Part shown: positions 6,683-12,942 of the stretch, piece after piece
How positions within the stretch are numbered: position 1 is the stretch's first letter
Layout of the letters: each line of letters starts with the position of its first letter
Assembly: GCA_011051925.1 (NCBI GenBank)
Contig: DRKE01000237.1
Coordinates: 1-15,986, forward strand
DNA from: Deltaproteobacteria bacterium
GTDB taxonomy: Bacteria > Myxococcota_A > UBA9160 > UBA4427
Length of the DNA: 15,986 nucleotides
Reading direction: 5' to 3'
Translations under genes and position numbers: made by a program
Notes under the pieces: model-generated
What the model saw: the letters and a program-made list of their open reading frames with translations, nothing else
Databases searched by the model: none
What the model was told of the DNA's origin: nothing

Positions 6683-7704
6683 AGCTGGCGACGAGACGCA
6701 TGGGCCGGGACGGTGAATTGATGGTCGTCGATCCCGGGCTTTCGATCGCACGGTCGGTTCCAGAGGTCGCGATGACGCTCCAGGCGGTACTCGATGACTG
6801 GGAGAAGCTCGCGCCCGCTCTTCGCGAGGTGGATCAGCGGCTGCGAAACGGTCTGGCCCGGGGGACCCGCCCCCTCGAGTTCGACGCCCTGGCGGCGCCG
6901 CTGCCGCGTGCCTACCAATGGTTGGATGGGAGTGCGTACGTCAACCACGTGGAACTCGTCCGCAAGGCGCGCGGGGCAGAAATGCCGGAGCGATTCTGGA
7001 CCGATCCGCTGATGTACCAGGGTGGATCGGACGTGATGCTCGGGGCCCGGGACGATCTGGCCGCGGTGCCCGAGGACTGGGGACTCGATTTCGAGGCGGA
7101 GGTCGCCGTGATTCTCGGCGATGTGCCTCGAGGGGCGGGGCCGGAGCAGTGTTCGGAGGCGATCCGATTGATCACACTCGTGAACGACGTGTCCCTCCGC
7201 GGTCTGATCCCCGACGAACTCGGGAAGGGATTCGGCTTCCTGCATTCGAAGCCGCCCACGGCCTTCGCGCCGGTCGCCGTCACGCCGGACGAACTGGGGG
7301 ATGCCTGGCGGGACGGAAAAGTGCATCTTCCCCTGCGTGTCCATCGAAATGGAGAGTTCTTCGGGGCGCCGGATGCGGGGGTCGACATGACCTTCGACTT
7401 CCCCACGCTGATCGCCCATGCGGCCGCGACCCGGCCGCTGTCCGCGGGAACGATTCTCGGTTCGGGCACGGTCTCCAACCGGGATCGGTCGACCGGCGGC
7501 TGTTGTATCGCGGAAAAGCGCATGCTCGAGATTCTCGACGAGGGCGAGGTGAAGACGCCCTTCCTGCGTGTCGGCGAGACGATCCGGATCGAGATGCTCG
7601 ACGCGGATGGGAACTCGATCTTCGGAGCGATCGAGCAGCAGGTCGTGGCATCCGTCGCCGATCCCCCGCGGACGGACGCCCCGGGAACGGAGACCCGGGC
7701 TTGA
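6679..7704 (+). CDS. fahA: Fumarylacetoacetase / fumarylacetoacetate hydrolase family protein
   Basis: A 341-residue enzyme that splits fumarylacetoacetate into fumarate and acetoacetate, the last step of the homogentisate route. The N-terminal domain (about 1-85) is followed by the FAH catalytic domain. YQGGSD (113-118), DFEAEVAVILGD (with Glu139 and Glu141), LVNDVS (Asp170), GKGFGFLHSKPPTAFAP and LGSGTVSNRD make up the metal and substrate site. Glu-x-Glu plus Asp is the expected divalent-metal set. GGAGG lies 5 nt before the ATG, which overlaps the hmgA stop. The stop in turn overlaps the TTG start of the MarR gene (TTGA). The protein is closer in length to the bacterial 330-residue form than to the roughly 420-residue animal enzyme. 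Other FAH-family hydrolases act on similar beta-diketo acids, but the context settles the assignment. Confidence 0.93.
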   Translation: MKLATRRMGRDGELMVVDPGLSIARSVPEVAMTLQAVLDDWEKLAPALREVDQRLRNGLARGTRPLEFDALAAPLPRAYQWLDGSAYVNHVELVRKARGAEMPERFWTDPLMYQGGSDVMLGARDDLAAVPEDWGLDFEAEVAVILGDVPRGAGPEQCSEAIRLITLVNDVSLRGLIPDELGKGFGFLHSKPPTAFAPVAVTPDELGDAWRDGKVHLPLRVHRNGEFFGAPDAGVDMTFDFPTLIAHAAATRPLSAGTILGSGTVSNRDRSTGGCCIAEKRMLEILDEGEVKTPFLRVGETIRIEMLDADGNSIFGAIEQQVVASVADPPRTDAPGTETRA

Positions 7705-8216
7705 AGTCGAAGAAGCAGGCGACCGCCGAGCTCGAGTTGCAGGCATTCCTGCCCTACCGGATCTCGATTCTCGCGAACATCCTCAGTCGGGCCCTGGCGG
7801 CCCGCTATGCCGAGGAATTCGGTCTCAGCGTTCCCCAATGGCGCGTGATGGCGGTTCTCGGGCGAGAGAGTGGCCTGACGCCGGGCGAAGTGGTCGAACG
7901 CACGGCCATGGACAAGGTGGCGGTCAGCCGTGCGGTCGCGGGCCTGGTCAGGGCAGGCCGCGTATCGCAGGTCGTCGATCCGGCCGATGGTCGTCGTCGT
8001 CGTCTGCGCCTCACGCCGAGCGGACGACGGGTCTATCGACGGATCGTTCCGCGCGCGCTCGATTTCGAGGAGCGCTTCCTGGAGCGGCTGGACCCGCATG
8101 ATCGGGCGCGGCTGGAGGAACTGCTTCCCGTCCTCCAGCGGGCTGCGGATCAGGTGGCCGCCGAAGAGGCCGGAGCCGAAGCCGGTCGCCGGCGAGGAGG
8201 ACTGCGCAGTGTGTGA
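7701..8216 (+). CDS. MarR-family transcriptional regulator, likely of the homogentisate operon
   Basis: About 171 residues from a TTG at 7701, whose TTGA overlaps the fahA stop. No ATG or GTG lies before the conserved FLPYRISILANILSRAL helix, so TTG is the best start. The winged helix-turn-helix follows: SVPQWRVMAVLG (helices 2-3), GEVVERTAMDKVAVSRAVAGLVRAG (recognition helix) and the wing DPADGRRRRLRLTPSG. The C-terminal dimerisation helix contains RALDFEERFLERL and DRARLEELLPVLQR. Such proteins usually repress and are released by an aromatic ligand, which here could be homogentisate or 4-hydroxyphenylpyruvate. The palindrome in the operon promoter at 4405-4424 is the obvious site, implying autoregulation. 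The last residues (AGAEAGRRRGGLRSV) are low-complexity. Ligand and sense of regulation are inference. Confidence 0.9.
   Translation: MKSKKQATAELELQAFLPYRISILANILSRALAARYAEEFGLSVPQWRVMAVLGRESGLTPGEVVERTAMDKVAVSRAVAGLVRAGRVSQVVDPADGRRRRLRLTPSGRRVYRRIVPRALDFEERFLERLDPHDRARLEELLPVLQRAADQVAAEEAGAEAGRRRGGLRSV
8195..8200 (+). promoter_or_regulatory. Ribosome binding site fixing the GTG start of the dipeptidase
   Basis: AGGAGG lies inside the end of the MarR gene, 8 nt before the GTG at 8209. No competing ATG with a better site occurs before the HAHPG metal motif, so this decides the start. Confidence 0.7.
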
Positions 8217-9300
8217 TTGTTTTTCGCTCCTCGGACCGAGGCCCCGTGCGCCGATCACGGGCGATGGTGCGGAGGCCGCCTCGGGATCCGCGCCGATCGC
8301 CCGTCCTGCAGCGCCCGCCGGACCCTGGGTCGATGTCCATGCGCATCCGGGACGCTGTTTCCTGCGTGGCATCCCCGAAGACGACGCGCTTCGAGCGCTT
8401 CTCGGCCCGGATGATACGGATCGGGCGATCGAGGATCTTCGCGTGGGCGGTGTCGCGCTCGCGAGCTTCAGCACCGTCGCGGATCTCCGGGTGCTTTCCG
8501 TGGGCGAGGCCGGCATCGTCGCCGGTCGGGAGTTCGAGCCGGGAGAGGCGTGGTCCGATCACGAACGCCAGCTCGCAGCCCTGCTGGATCTGGCCGACGG
8601 CGGGAAGCTCCGTCTCGTGCGCTCTCCCGAGGAGGTCGCTTCCCTTCTCGACGAGGGGATTCCCGGGATGCTGCTCACGTGTGAAGGAGGGGATTTCCTC
8701 GAGGGTCGGCTGGCGAGGGTCGAGGAGGTCTGGAAGCGGGGCGTCCGATCGATCACGCTCGTCCACTATCGCGTGAACGAACTCGGCGATATCCAGACGG
8801 AAACACCGCGGCATGACGGCCTGACCGACTTCGGTGCCGAAGTGGTCGGGGAGATGAATCGCCTCGGCATGGTCATCGACCTCGCGCATGCCACCTGGGC
8901 CGTGACGCGGGATGTCCTCGACCGCTCCGGGGATCCGGTGATGATCTCCCACAGCCATCTCGCGCGGGGTTCGGATTCGCATCCCCGCCTGCTCACGGAA
9001 GAGCATGCGTTGGCCGTGACGGAATCCGGGGGGATCGTCGGCGCCTGGCCCTCGGGCATGGCGCTGACGAGCTTCGACGACTATGTGGACGAAATCCTGC
9101 GCATGATCGATCTGCTCGGCGTCGATCACGTTTCGATCGGGACCGACATGGACGCCAACTATCAGCCCGTCCTCGACAACTATCGAGCGATGCCCCGTCT
9201 GGCGGTGAGCCTGCGTGATCGGGGGCTCGACGAAAGCGAGGTGGGACTCGTGATGGGCGGGAATTTCATGAGGCTGTTCGGCCGGGTCGCGGGCGGATAG
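8209..9300 (+). CDS. Membrane dipeptidase-like zinc hydrolase (peptidase family M19)
   Basis: A 363-residue amidohydrolase-fold protein of the renal-dipeptidase family, which hydrolyses dipeptides and some amides with a binuclear zinc centre. Metal-site candidates appear in order: VDVHAHPG (His44, His46), TCEGGDF (Glu159, bridging), IDLAHAT (His227), ISHSHLARG (His248, His250) and IGTDMDA (Asp313). The canonical His-x-Asp is His-x-His here, a variant of this subfamily as I recall it. The closing VMGGNFMRLF matches the family end. It overlaps the MarR gene by 8 nt with its own AGGAGG, so it is the fifth gene of the homogentisate operon. The 40-residue N-terminus is Pro/Ala-rich, with two cysteines but no convincing signal peptide. 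Its role in tyrosine use is unknown; it could release tyrosine from dipeptides or deacylate an aromatic conjugate. Confidence 0.87.
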   Translation: MCDCFSLLGPRPRAPITGDGAEAASGSAPIARPAAPAGPWVDVHAHPGRCFLRGIPEDDALRALLGPDDTDRAIEDLRVGGVALASFSTVADLRVLSVGEAGIVAGREFEPGEAWSDHERQLAALLDLADGGKLRLVRSPEEVASLLDEGIPGMLLTCEGGDFLEGRLARVEEVWKRGVRSITLVHYRVNELGDIQTETPRHDGLTDFGAEVVGEMNRLGMVIDLAHATWAVTRDVLDRSGDPVMISHSHLARGSDSHPRLLTEEHALAVTESGGIVGAWPSGMALTSFDDYVDEILRMIDLLGVDHVSIGTDMDANYQPVLDNYRAMPRLAVSLRDRGLDESEVGLVMGGNFMRLFGRVAGG

Positions 9301-9406
9301 CGGCCGAAGGTCGATTCGACGCCGTCGATCCACGAGGCTCGAGTCGCGGCCGTGGCGATGTCGGCGTCCGGTCGGATCCACCAGCCACCGCTCTCCGGGA
9401 CGCGTT

Positions 9407-9799
9407 TCAGGGAACGTGTCGCGCGATGCACTCGATCTCGACGGCAGCGCCCAGGGCCAGCTCGGCACCGCCGACGGTGATCCGCGCAGGCGGCGGTTCC
9501 GGAAAGAACCTGCCATAGGCTTCGTTCATCTCCTGGAACGTGCTCATGTCGGTCAGATAGACGCTGACCTTCACGACATCTTCGAGGCCCGCCCCGGCGG
9601 CTTTCAGGATCGTCTCGATGTTTCGCAGGGCCTGCGCCGTCTCGGGCCCCGTTCCGCCCGGAGCGAGTTCGAAGCCCTCGCCGACGGTCCCCAGGGTGCC
9701 CGAAACGAAGATCAGGTCTCCCGCGACCGTGGCATGGGCGAATTGGGGAAGGCGCCCGAGGCCCTCCGCGACGATCGGTCGATTCGGTGATGGGGTCAT
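9407..9799 (-). CDS. RidA/YjgF-family protein (reactive imine/enamine deaminase)
   Basis: From the ATG at 9799 the protein is 130 residues, the standard RidA length. GLGRLPQFAHATVAGDLIFVSGTLG, QALRNIETILKAAGAGLEDVVKVSVYLTD and PPPARITVGG...AVEIECIA are the family signatures. The Arg in PARITV and the Glu in VEIECIA match the Arg and Glu of active RidA that bind the carboxylate and activate water. It would hydrolyse 2-aminoacrylate-type enamines or a related intermediate, usually as a cytosolic trimer. AAGGAG 4 nt upstream strongly supports this start. However, the same frame is open to an ATG at 9952 and beyond, and the extra segment looks like a signal peptide (GFARGFGIGFALLILGSGTGC). An exported lipoprotein form is therefore possible. 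The gene faces the dipeptidase operon, with 106 nt between the stops. Confidence 0.88.
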   Translation of the reverse strand: MTPSPNRPIVAEGLGRLPQFAHATVAGDLIFVSGTLGTVGEGFELAPGGTGPETAQALRNIETILKAAGAGLEDVVKVSVYLTDMSTFQEMNEAYGRFFPEPPPARITVGGAELALGAAVEIECIARHVP

Positions 9800-10085
9800 G
9801 GGGCTCCTTCCCTCTCTCGTGCGGTCGAGCTTGATCGCGTCGGAGGCATGGCCGACGCATCCGGTGCCAGAACCGAGGATCAGCAGTGCGAATCCGATCC
9901 CGAATCCCCGGGCGAATCCACCGGCTGGACGGGGTCGTATCGGGGTGTCCATGGTCAAGGTCGGGTTTCTCCGTTTCCGGAACATAGCCCAGCGTTGCCG
10001 ATCCACTCGGCCGACTCCGGCGCGACGCACTCTTTCGCGGGCGGATCCAGGGGAGGCGAACGGGCGATCGCGCTAGGATGGCAGC
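9800..10085. other. Divergent intergenic region between the RidA and lactonase-like genes
   Basis: About 286 nt if RidA starts at 9799, or 133 nt if it starts at 9952. AGGA at 10075-10078 can serve as ribosome binding site for the plus-strand ATG at 10086. TAGGAT at 10074-10079 also resembles a -10 box, but I see no matching -35 and the resulting message would be almost leaderless. No strong palindrome or RNA gene is evident. Confidence 0.4.
9804..9809 (-). promoter_or_regulatory. Ribosome binding site for the short RidA start
   Basis: CTCCTT on the plus strand reads AAGGAG on the minus strand, 4 nt before the ATG at 9799. The alternative ATG at 9952 has only a GGAG about 16 nt away, so the short start is favoured. 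Confidence 0.65.
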
Positions 10086-10868
10086 ATGGGCCTCCGACTT
10101 CGCGCGTTTTCCTGCGGCTTCCTGACGGCTGACCGTGGCCTCTTCCTGGAAGGGGCGTCCGGCTCCGTTCGTGTTCCGGTTCCCGCCTACCTGATCGAGC
10201 ATCCGAAGGGGCGCGTCCTCTTCGATACGGGGCTGCACCCGGATGTCCAGCGGGACCCGGAGGCCAGGCTGGGCGGGATCGCACGACTCTTCGTGCCGGA
10301 TTTCAGTCCGGGGGAAGATGCCGCGGCGCGACTGGAATCGCTGGAGATCGATCCGGGACGGGTCGACTTCCTCGTGAATTCCCATCTCCATTTCGATCAT
10401 ACGGGCGGAAACGTCGGGATTCCGAATGCCCGGCTGGTGATCCAGCGTCGGGAATGGGAGGCCGGCCAGGACCCGGATCTACGAGTTCGGAATACCTATG
10501 ATCCGAGGGACTACGATCTCGGTCACGACCTGCAACTCGTGGACGGGGAGCACGATCTCTTCGGCGATGGAAGCATCGTCTGCATTCCGACTCCGGGCCA
10601 CACGCCGGGTCATCAGTCGCTTCGGGTGCGGCTGGCGGACGGCGAGGTCCTTCTCTGTGGGGATGCCTGCTATCTGGAACAGACGTTGACCCGGATGCAG
10701 TTGCCGCCGACCGTTCATGATCGCGAACAGATGCTCGCCTCCCTCGAGCGGATCGCTTCGATCGGCCGGGAGGGAGTGCGGCTCTTCTACGGCCATGATC
10801 CCGATTTCTGGAAGAAGCTGCCCCAGGCGCCGGACCCCATCTCGTTTTCCTCTCTTCCGACCGATTGA
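10086..10868 (+). CDS. Metallo-beta-lactamase-fold hydrolase, AHL-lactonase-like
   Basis: A 260-residue soluble protein with the complete two-zinc site of the AHL lactonase (AiiA) branch. SHLHFDHTGG gives His100, His102, Asp104 and His105. TPGHTPGH gives His172, GDACY gives Asp193 and FYGHD gives His237. The spacing closely follows Bacillus AiiA (104/106/108/109, 169, 191, 235). The tyrosine three residues after the bridging Asp (Tyr196), which helps lactone binding in AiiA, is also present. The predicted reaction is opening of an N-acyl-homoserine lactone ring or a related lactone. No signal peptide is seen, so it should act in the cytoplasm. Its stop lies one base from the converging crotonase stop. 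No luxI or luxR gene is nearby, so a quorum-quenching role is inference; other MBL lactonases share this pattern. Confidence 0.87.
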   Translation: MGLRLRAFSCGFLTADRGLFLEGASGSVRVPVPAYLIEHPKGRVLFDTGLHPDVQRDPEARLGGIARLFVPDFSPGEDAAARLESLEIDPGRVDFLVNSHLHFDHTGGNVGIPNARLVIQRREWEAGQDPDLRVRNTYDPRDYDLGHDLQLVDGEHDLFGDGSIVCIPTPGHTPGHQSLRVRLADGEVLLCGDACYLEQTLTRMQLPPTVHDREQMLASLERIASIGREGVRLFYGHDPDFWKKLPQAPDPISFSSLPTD

Positions 10869-10869
10869 A

Positions 10870-11679
10870 TCAGCGGCCCTTGAATTCGGGCCTCCGTCTT
10901 TCACCCATGGCGCGGACGCCCTCGCGGAAATCGTCGGTCGCCTGGAGCCGTTCCTGTTCGATCTTTTCGTGATCGGTCGCGACGCGAATCCGTTCGGCCA
11001 GATCACCGCGCAGGGTTTCGCGAATCGAGCGGATCGCGAGGGGGGCCGAAGTGGCGATCTCGACGGCCCAGGCCCGGGCTTCCTGCCGTAGCCGATCGGC
11101 GGGAACGAGACGGTCGCAGAGACCCATCGCGAACGCCTCTTCGCCGGGAACCCTGCGACCGGTATAGAGCAGATCCATCGTTGCCTGGATGCCCACCACA
11201 TCTGGTAGCGTCACGCTCAGGCCGAATCCCTGGTGGAATCCCAGCCGGGCGAAGTTCGCACTGAATCGACTCTCGGGGGTCGCGACGCGGAAGTCGGCGA
11301 AGAGGGCGAGCCCGAGTCCACCGCCGATCGCAGCCCCCTGGACCGCCGCGACGACGGGCGTCTTCGTCGCGAAGAGGCGGACGGCCTCGTCGTAGAGATG
11401 GCCCTCGGCCGGCCGCTCGCCGGCCGAGGCTCCTTTTTCCGTCGTTCGTGTTCCTTCACCGCCGAAGTCCGCCCCGGCGCAGAAATGCTTCCCCTCGGAG
11501 CAGAGGATGGCCACGCGACAGCGGTCGTCCGAATCGAGACGCTCCAGCGTATCCGCGAGCTGGCGGATCAGCGCATGATCGAAGAAATTGGCCGGTGGCC
11601 GCCGGATCTCCAGGGTGGCGATGAAGTCTCGATCGATTTCACAGGACAGATCCCCGGTGGCCTCGGATTCGTTCGACAT
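10870..11679 (-). CDS. Crotonase-family (enoyl-CoA hydratase/isomerase-like) protein lacking both usual catalytic glutamates
   Basis: A 269-residue crotonase-fold protein. The CoA and oxyanion-hole segments are present: HFCAGADFGG (65-74) and VQGAAIGGGLGLALFADFRVA (from about 113). After that, FSANFARLGFHQGFGLSVTLP and LLYTGRRVPGEEAFAMGLCDRLVP follow the family plan. In classical hydratase the two catalytic glutamates sit in GGGxE and in QPE; here those places hold Gly123 and Phe143. Ordinary water addition is therefore unlikely unless another residue substitutes. Isomerase, hydrolase, lyase or retro-aldol chemistry is possible. AAGGAGG lies 3 nt before the ATG at 11679. It follows the two acyl-CoA dehydrogenase genes on the same strand after a 93-nt gap, so it probably works on their product or on the same CoA ester. 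Confidence 0.86.
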   Translation of the reverse strand: MSNESEATGDLSCEIDRDFIATLEIRRPPANFFDHALIRQLADTLERLDSDDRCRVAILCSEGKHFCAGADFGGEGTRTTEKGASAGERPAEGHLYDEAVRLFATKTPVVAAVQGAAIGGGLGLALFADFRVATPESRFSANFARLGFHQGFGLSVTLPDVVGIQATMDLLYTGRRVPGEEAFAMGLCDRLVPADRLRQEARAWAVEIATSAPLAIRSIRETLRGDLAERIRVATDHEKIEQERLQATDDFREGVRAMGERRRPEFKGR

Positions 11680-11772
11680 GATCCTCCTTTTCCGGTCTTC
11701 GGACCTTCCCTCGCGATCGCTTCGAAGATCCCGCGTCGCCGGATGCGGCTCTCGTCCGGACGGGACACCGGA

Positions 11773-12942
11773 TCAGCGGGGCAGCGAAACGAGCTGTCTC
11801 GCGATGATCATCCGCTGGATCTGACCGGTTCCCTCGACGATGTCCATCGCCTTGGCGTCCCGGTAGAGCTTCTCGATCAGATGGTCCCCGCGCCCCCCGG
11901 TCGAACCGAGCAGCTCGAGCGCCTGGGAAGCAGCCTCTTGCGCGACCTGTGCGGCCAGGGCCTTGGACATCGATGCCTCGACGATGTTCGGTCGACGTTC
12001 GTCGGCGAGCTGGCCGGCGCGCAGGCAGACGAGACGGGCCATGCGGATCTTCCGGGTCATCGCTTCGATCCGGTCGCGAACCCGGGGATCGCCGAGGAGG
12101 TCCTGCTCCCGCGCGAAACGGATCGCTTCGTCGAGGGCAGCTCGACCGATCCCGACTGCGTTGGCGGCGATGACCGGTCGTCCCGCGTTGAAGGTCGACA
12201 TCGCGGCCTTGAATCCCGCGCTTCGTTCGCGGCGGGTCTCCCCGCCCAGAAGATGGCTGGCGGGGACGCGTACGTTCTCGAGGGAGAACGACGAGGACTC
12301 GTAGGCCTTCAAGCCCATCTTCTTCTCGATCTTGAACGGCCCGAGCCCCTCCGTTCCCTGTTCGACGAAGAAGGCGCGCTGCGCCGCGCGTCCCTTGGAC
12401 GGATCGAGCGTCGCCTGGACCAGGATCCAGTCCGAACGGGAGGCCGACCCGATGAAGCATTTCGCTCCGTTCAGGATCCAGCCATCCCCGTCCTTCGTGG
12501 CCCGGGTCTGGATCGCTGCCGCATCCGAACCCGCTCCCGGCTCGGTCATGGCGAAGCATGCCCAGCGTGGGCGGTCCGGTTCGACGAAGGGCCCGAGGAA
12601 TCGCTCCTTCTGTTCCTCCGTCCCCAGGGCGATCACGCTGGCTTCCGGGAGTCCAGGGCCCGGGTTCGCGATCATGACGCCTCGATCCCAATAGGCGAAT
12701 TCCTCTGCGAGCAGCAGCTGGGTCAGGACCGAGCGGGACCGCGTGCTCCGGGCGTCTGCGTGCGGTTGCCAGCGAGTCCGACCGTCGCCTCGCAAGAGAC
12801 AGCGCTCGAAGTAGGGATCATCGACGGGGATCGGCCGGGACAGACGATCGGCTTCCAGGCCGACGGGTCGAACGACCTCCCGTCCCCATTTCCGCAACGC
12901 CTCGAGCGCGGATCGCGTTTCCTCGTCCAGGTTGAAATCCAT
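11773..12942 (-). CDS. Acyl-CoA dehydrogenase, subunit with catalytic glutamate
   Basis: A 389-residue flavoprotein that introduces an alpha,beta double bond into an acyl-CoA. It starts at ATG 12942 (MDFNLDEETRSALEALRKWG); the frame stays open further upstream, but that stretch lies inside the neighbouring gene. The FAD segment ACFAMTEPGAGSDAAAIQT is followed by the beta domain (WILNGAKCFIGSASRSD) and then the helical domain with LLGSTGGRGDH. AKAMDIVEGTGQIQR carries Glu370, the catalytic base position in most of the family. The LAEEFAYWDRGV stretch recalls FadE26-type dehydrogenases acting on steroid side chains, which is a resemblance rather than proof. Its start overlaps the stop of the second dehydrogenase by one base (TGATG). 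The two chains probably assemble together. Confidence 0.9.
   Translation of the reverse strand: MDFNLDEETRSALEALRKWGREVVRPVGLEADRLSRPIPVDDPYFERCLLRGDGRTRWQPHADARSTRSRSVLTQLLLAEEFAYWDRGVMIANPGPGLPEASVIALGTEEQKERFLGPFVEPDRPRWACFAMTEPGAGSDAAAIQTRATKDGDGWILNGAKCFIGSASRSDWILVQATLDPSKGRAAQRAFFVEQGTEGLGPFKIEKKMGLKAYESSSFSLENVRVPASHLLGGETRRERSAGFKAAMSTFNAGRPVIAANAVGIGRAALDEAIRFAREQDLLGDPRVRDRIEAMTRKIRMARLVCLRAGQLADERRPNIVEASMSKALAAQVAQEAASQALELLGSTGGRGDHLIEKLYRDAKAMDIVEGTGQIQRMIIARQLVSLPR

Noticed and set aside
7986..8001. GTC trinucleotide run resembling a simple repeat
   Set aside because: It encodes the arginine-rich wing of the MarR protein (DGRRRRLRL), a normal feature of the family.
6912..8516. 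534-codon minus-strand open frame opposite fahA and the MarR gene
   Set aside because: Ser/Arg/Pro-rich low-complexity translation; the plus-strand genes explain the region.
9301..9406. Possible bidirectional terminator between the converging dipeptidase and RidA genes
   Set aside because: I found no stem of useful length followed by a T tract on either strand.
8011..9516. 501-codon minus-strand open frame opposite the dipeptidase
   Set aside because: Shadow of a gene with intact metal-site motifs; no domain of its own.
11694..11705. GGTC-TTCG-GACC hairpin between the dehydrogenase and crotonase genes
   Set aside because: The stable UUCG loop would form only on the plus strand, while transcription here is on the minus strand; the stem is just 4 bp.
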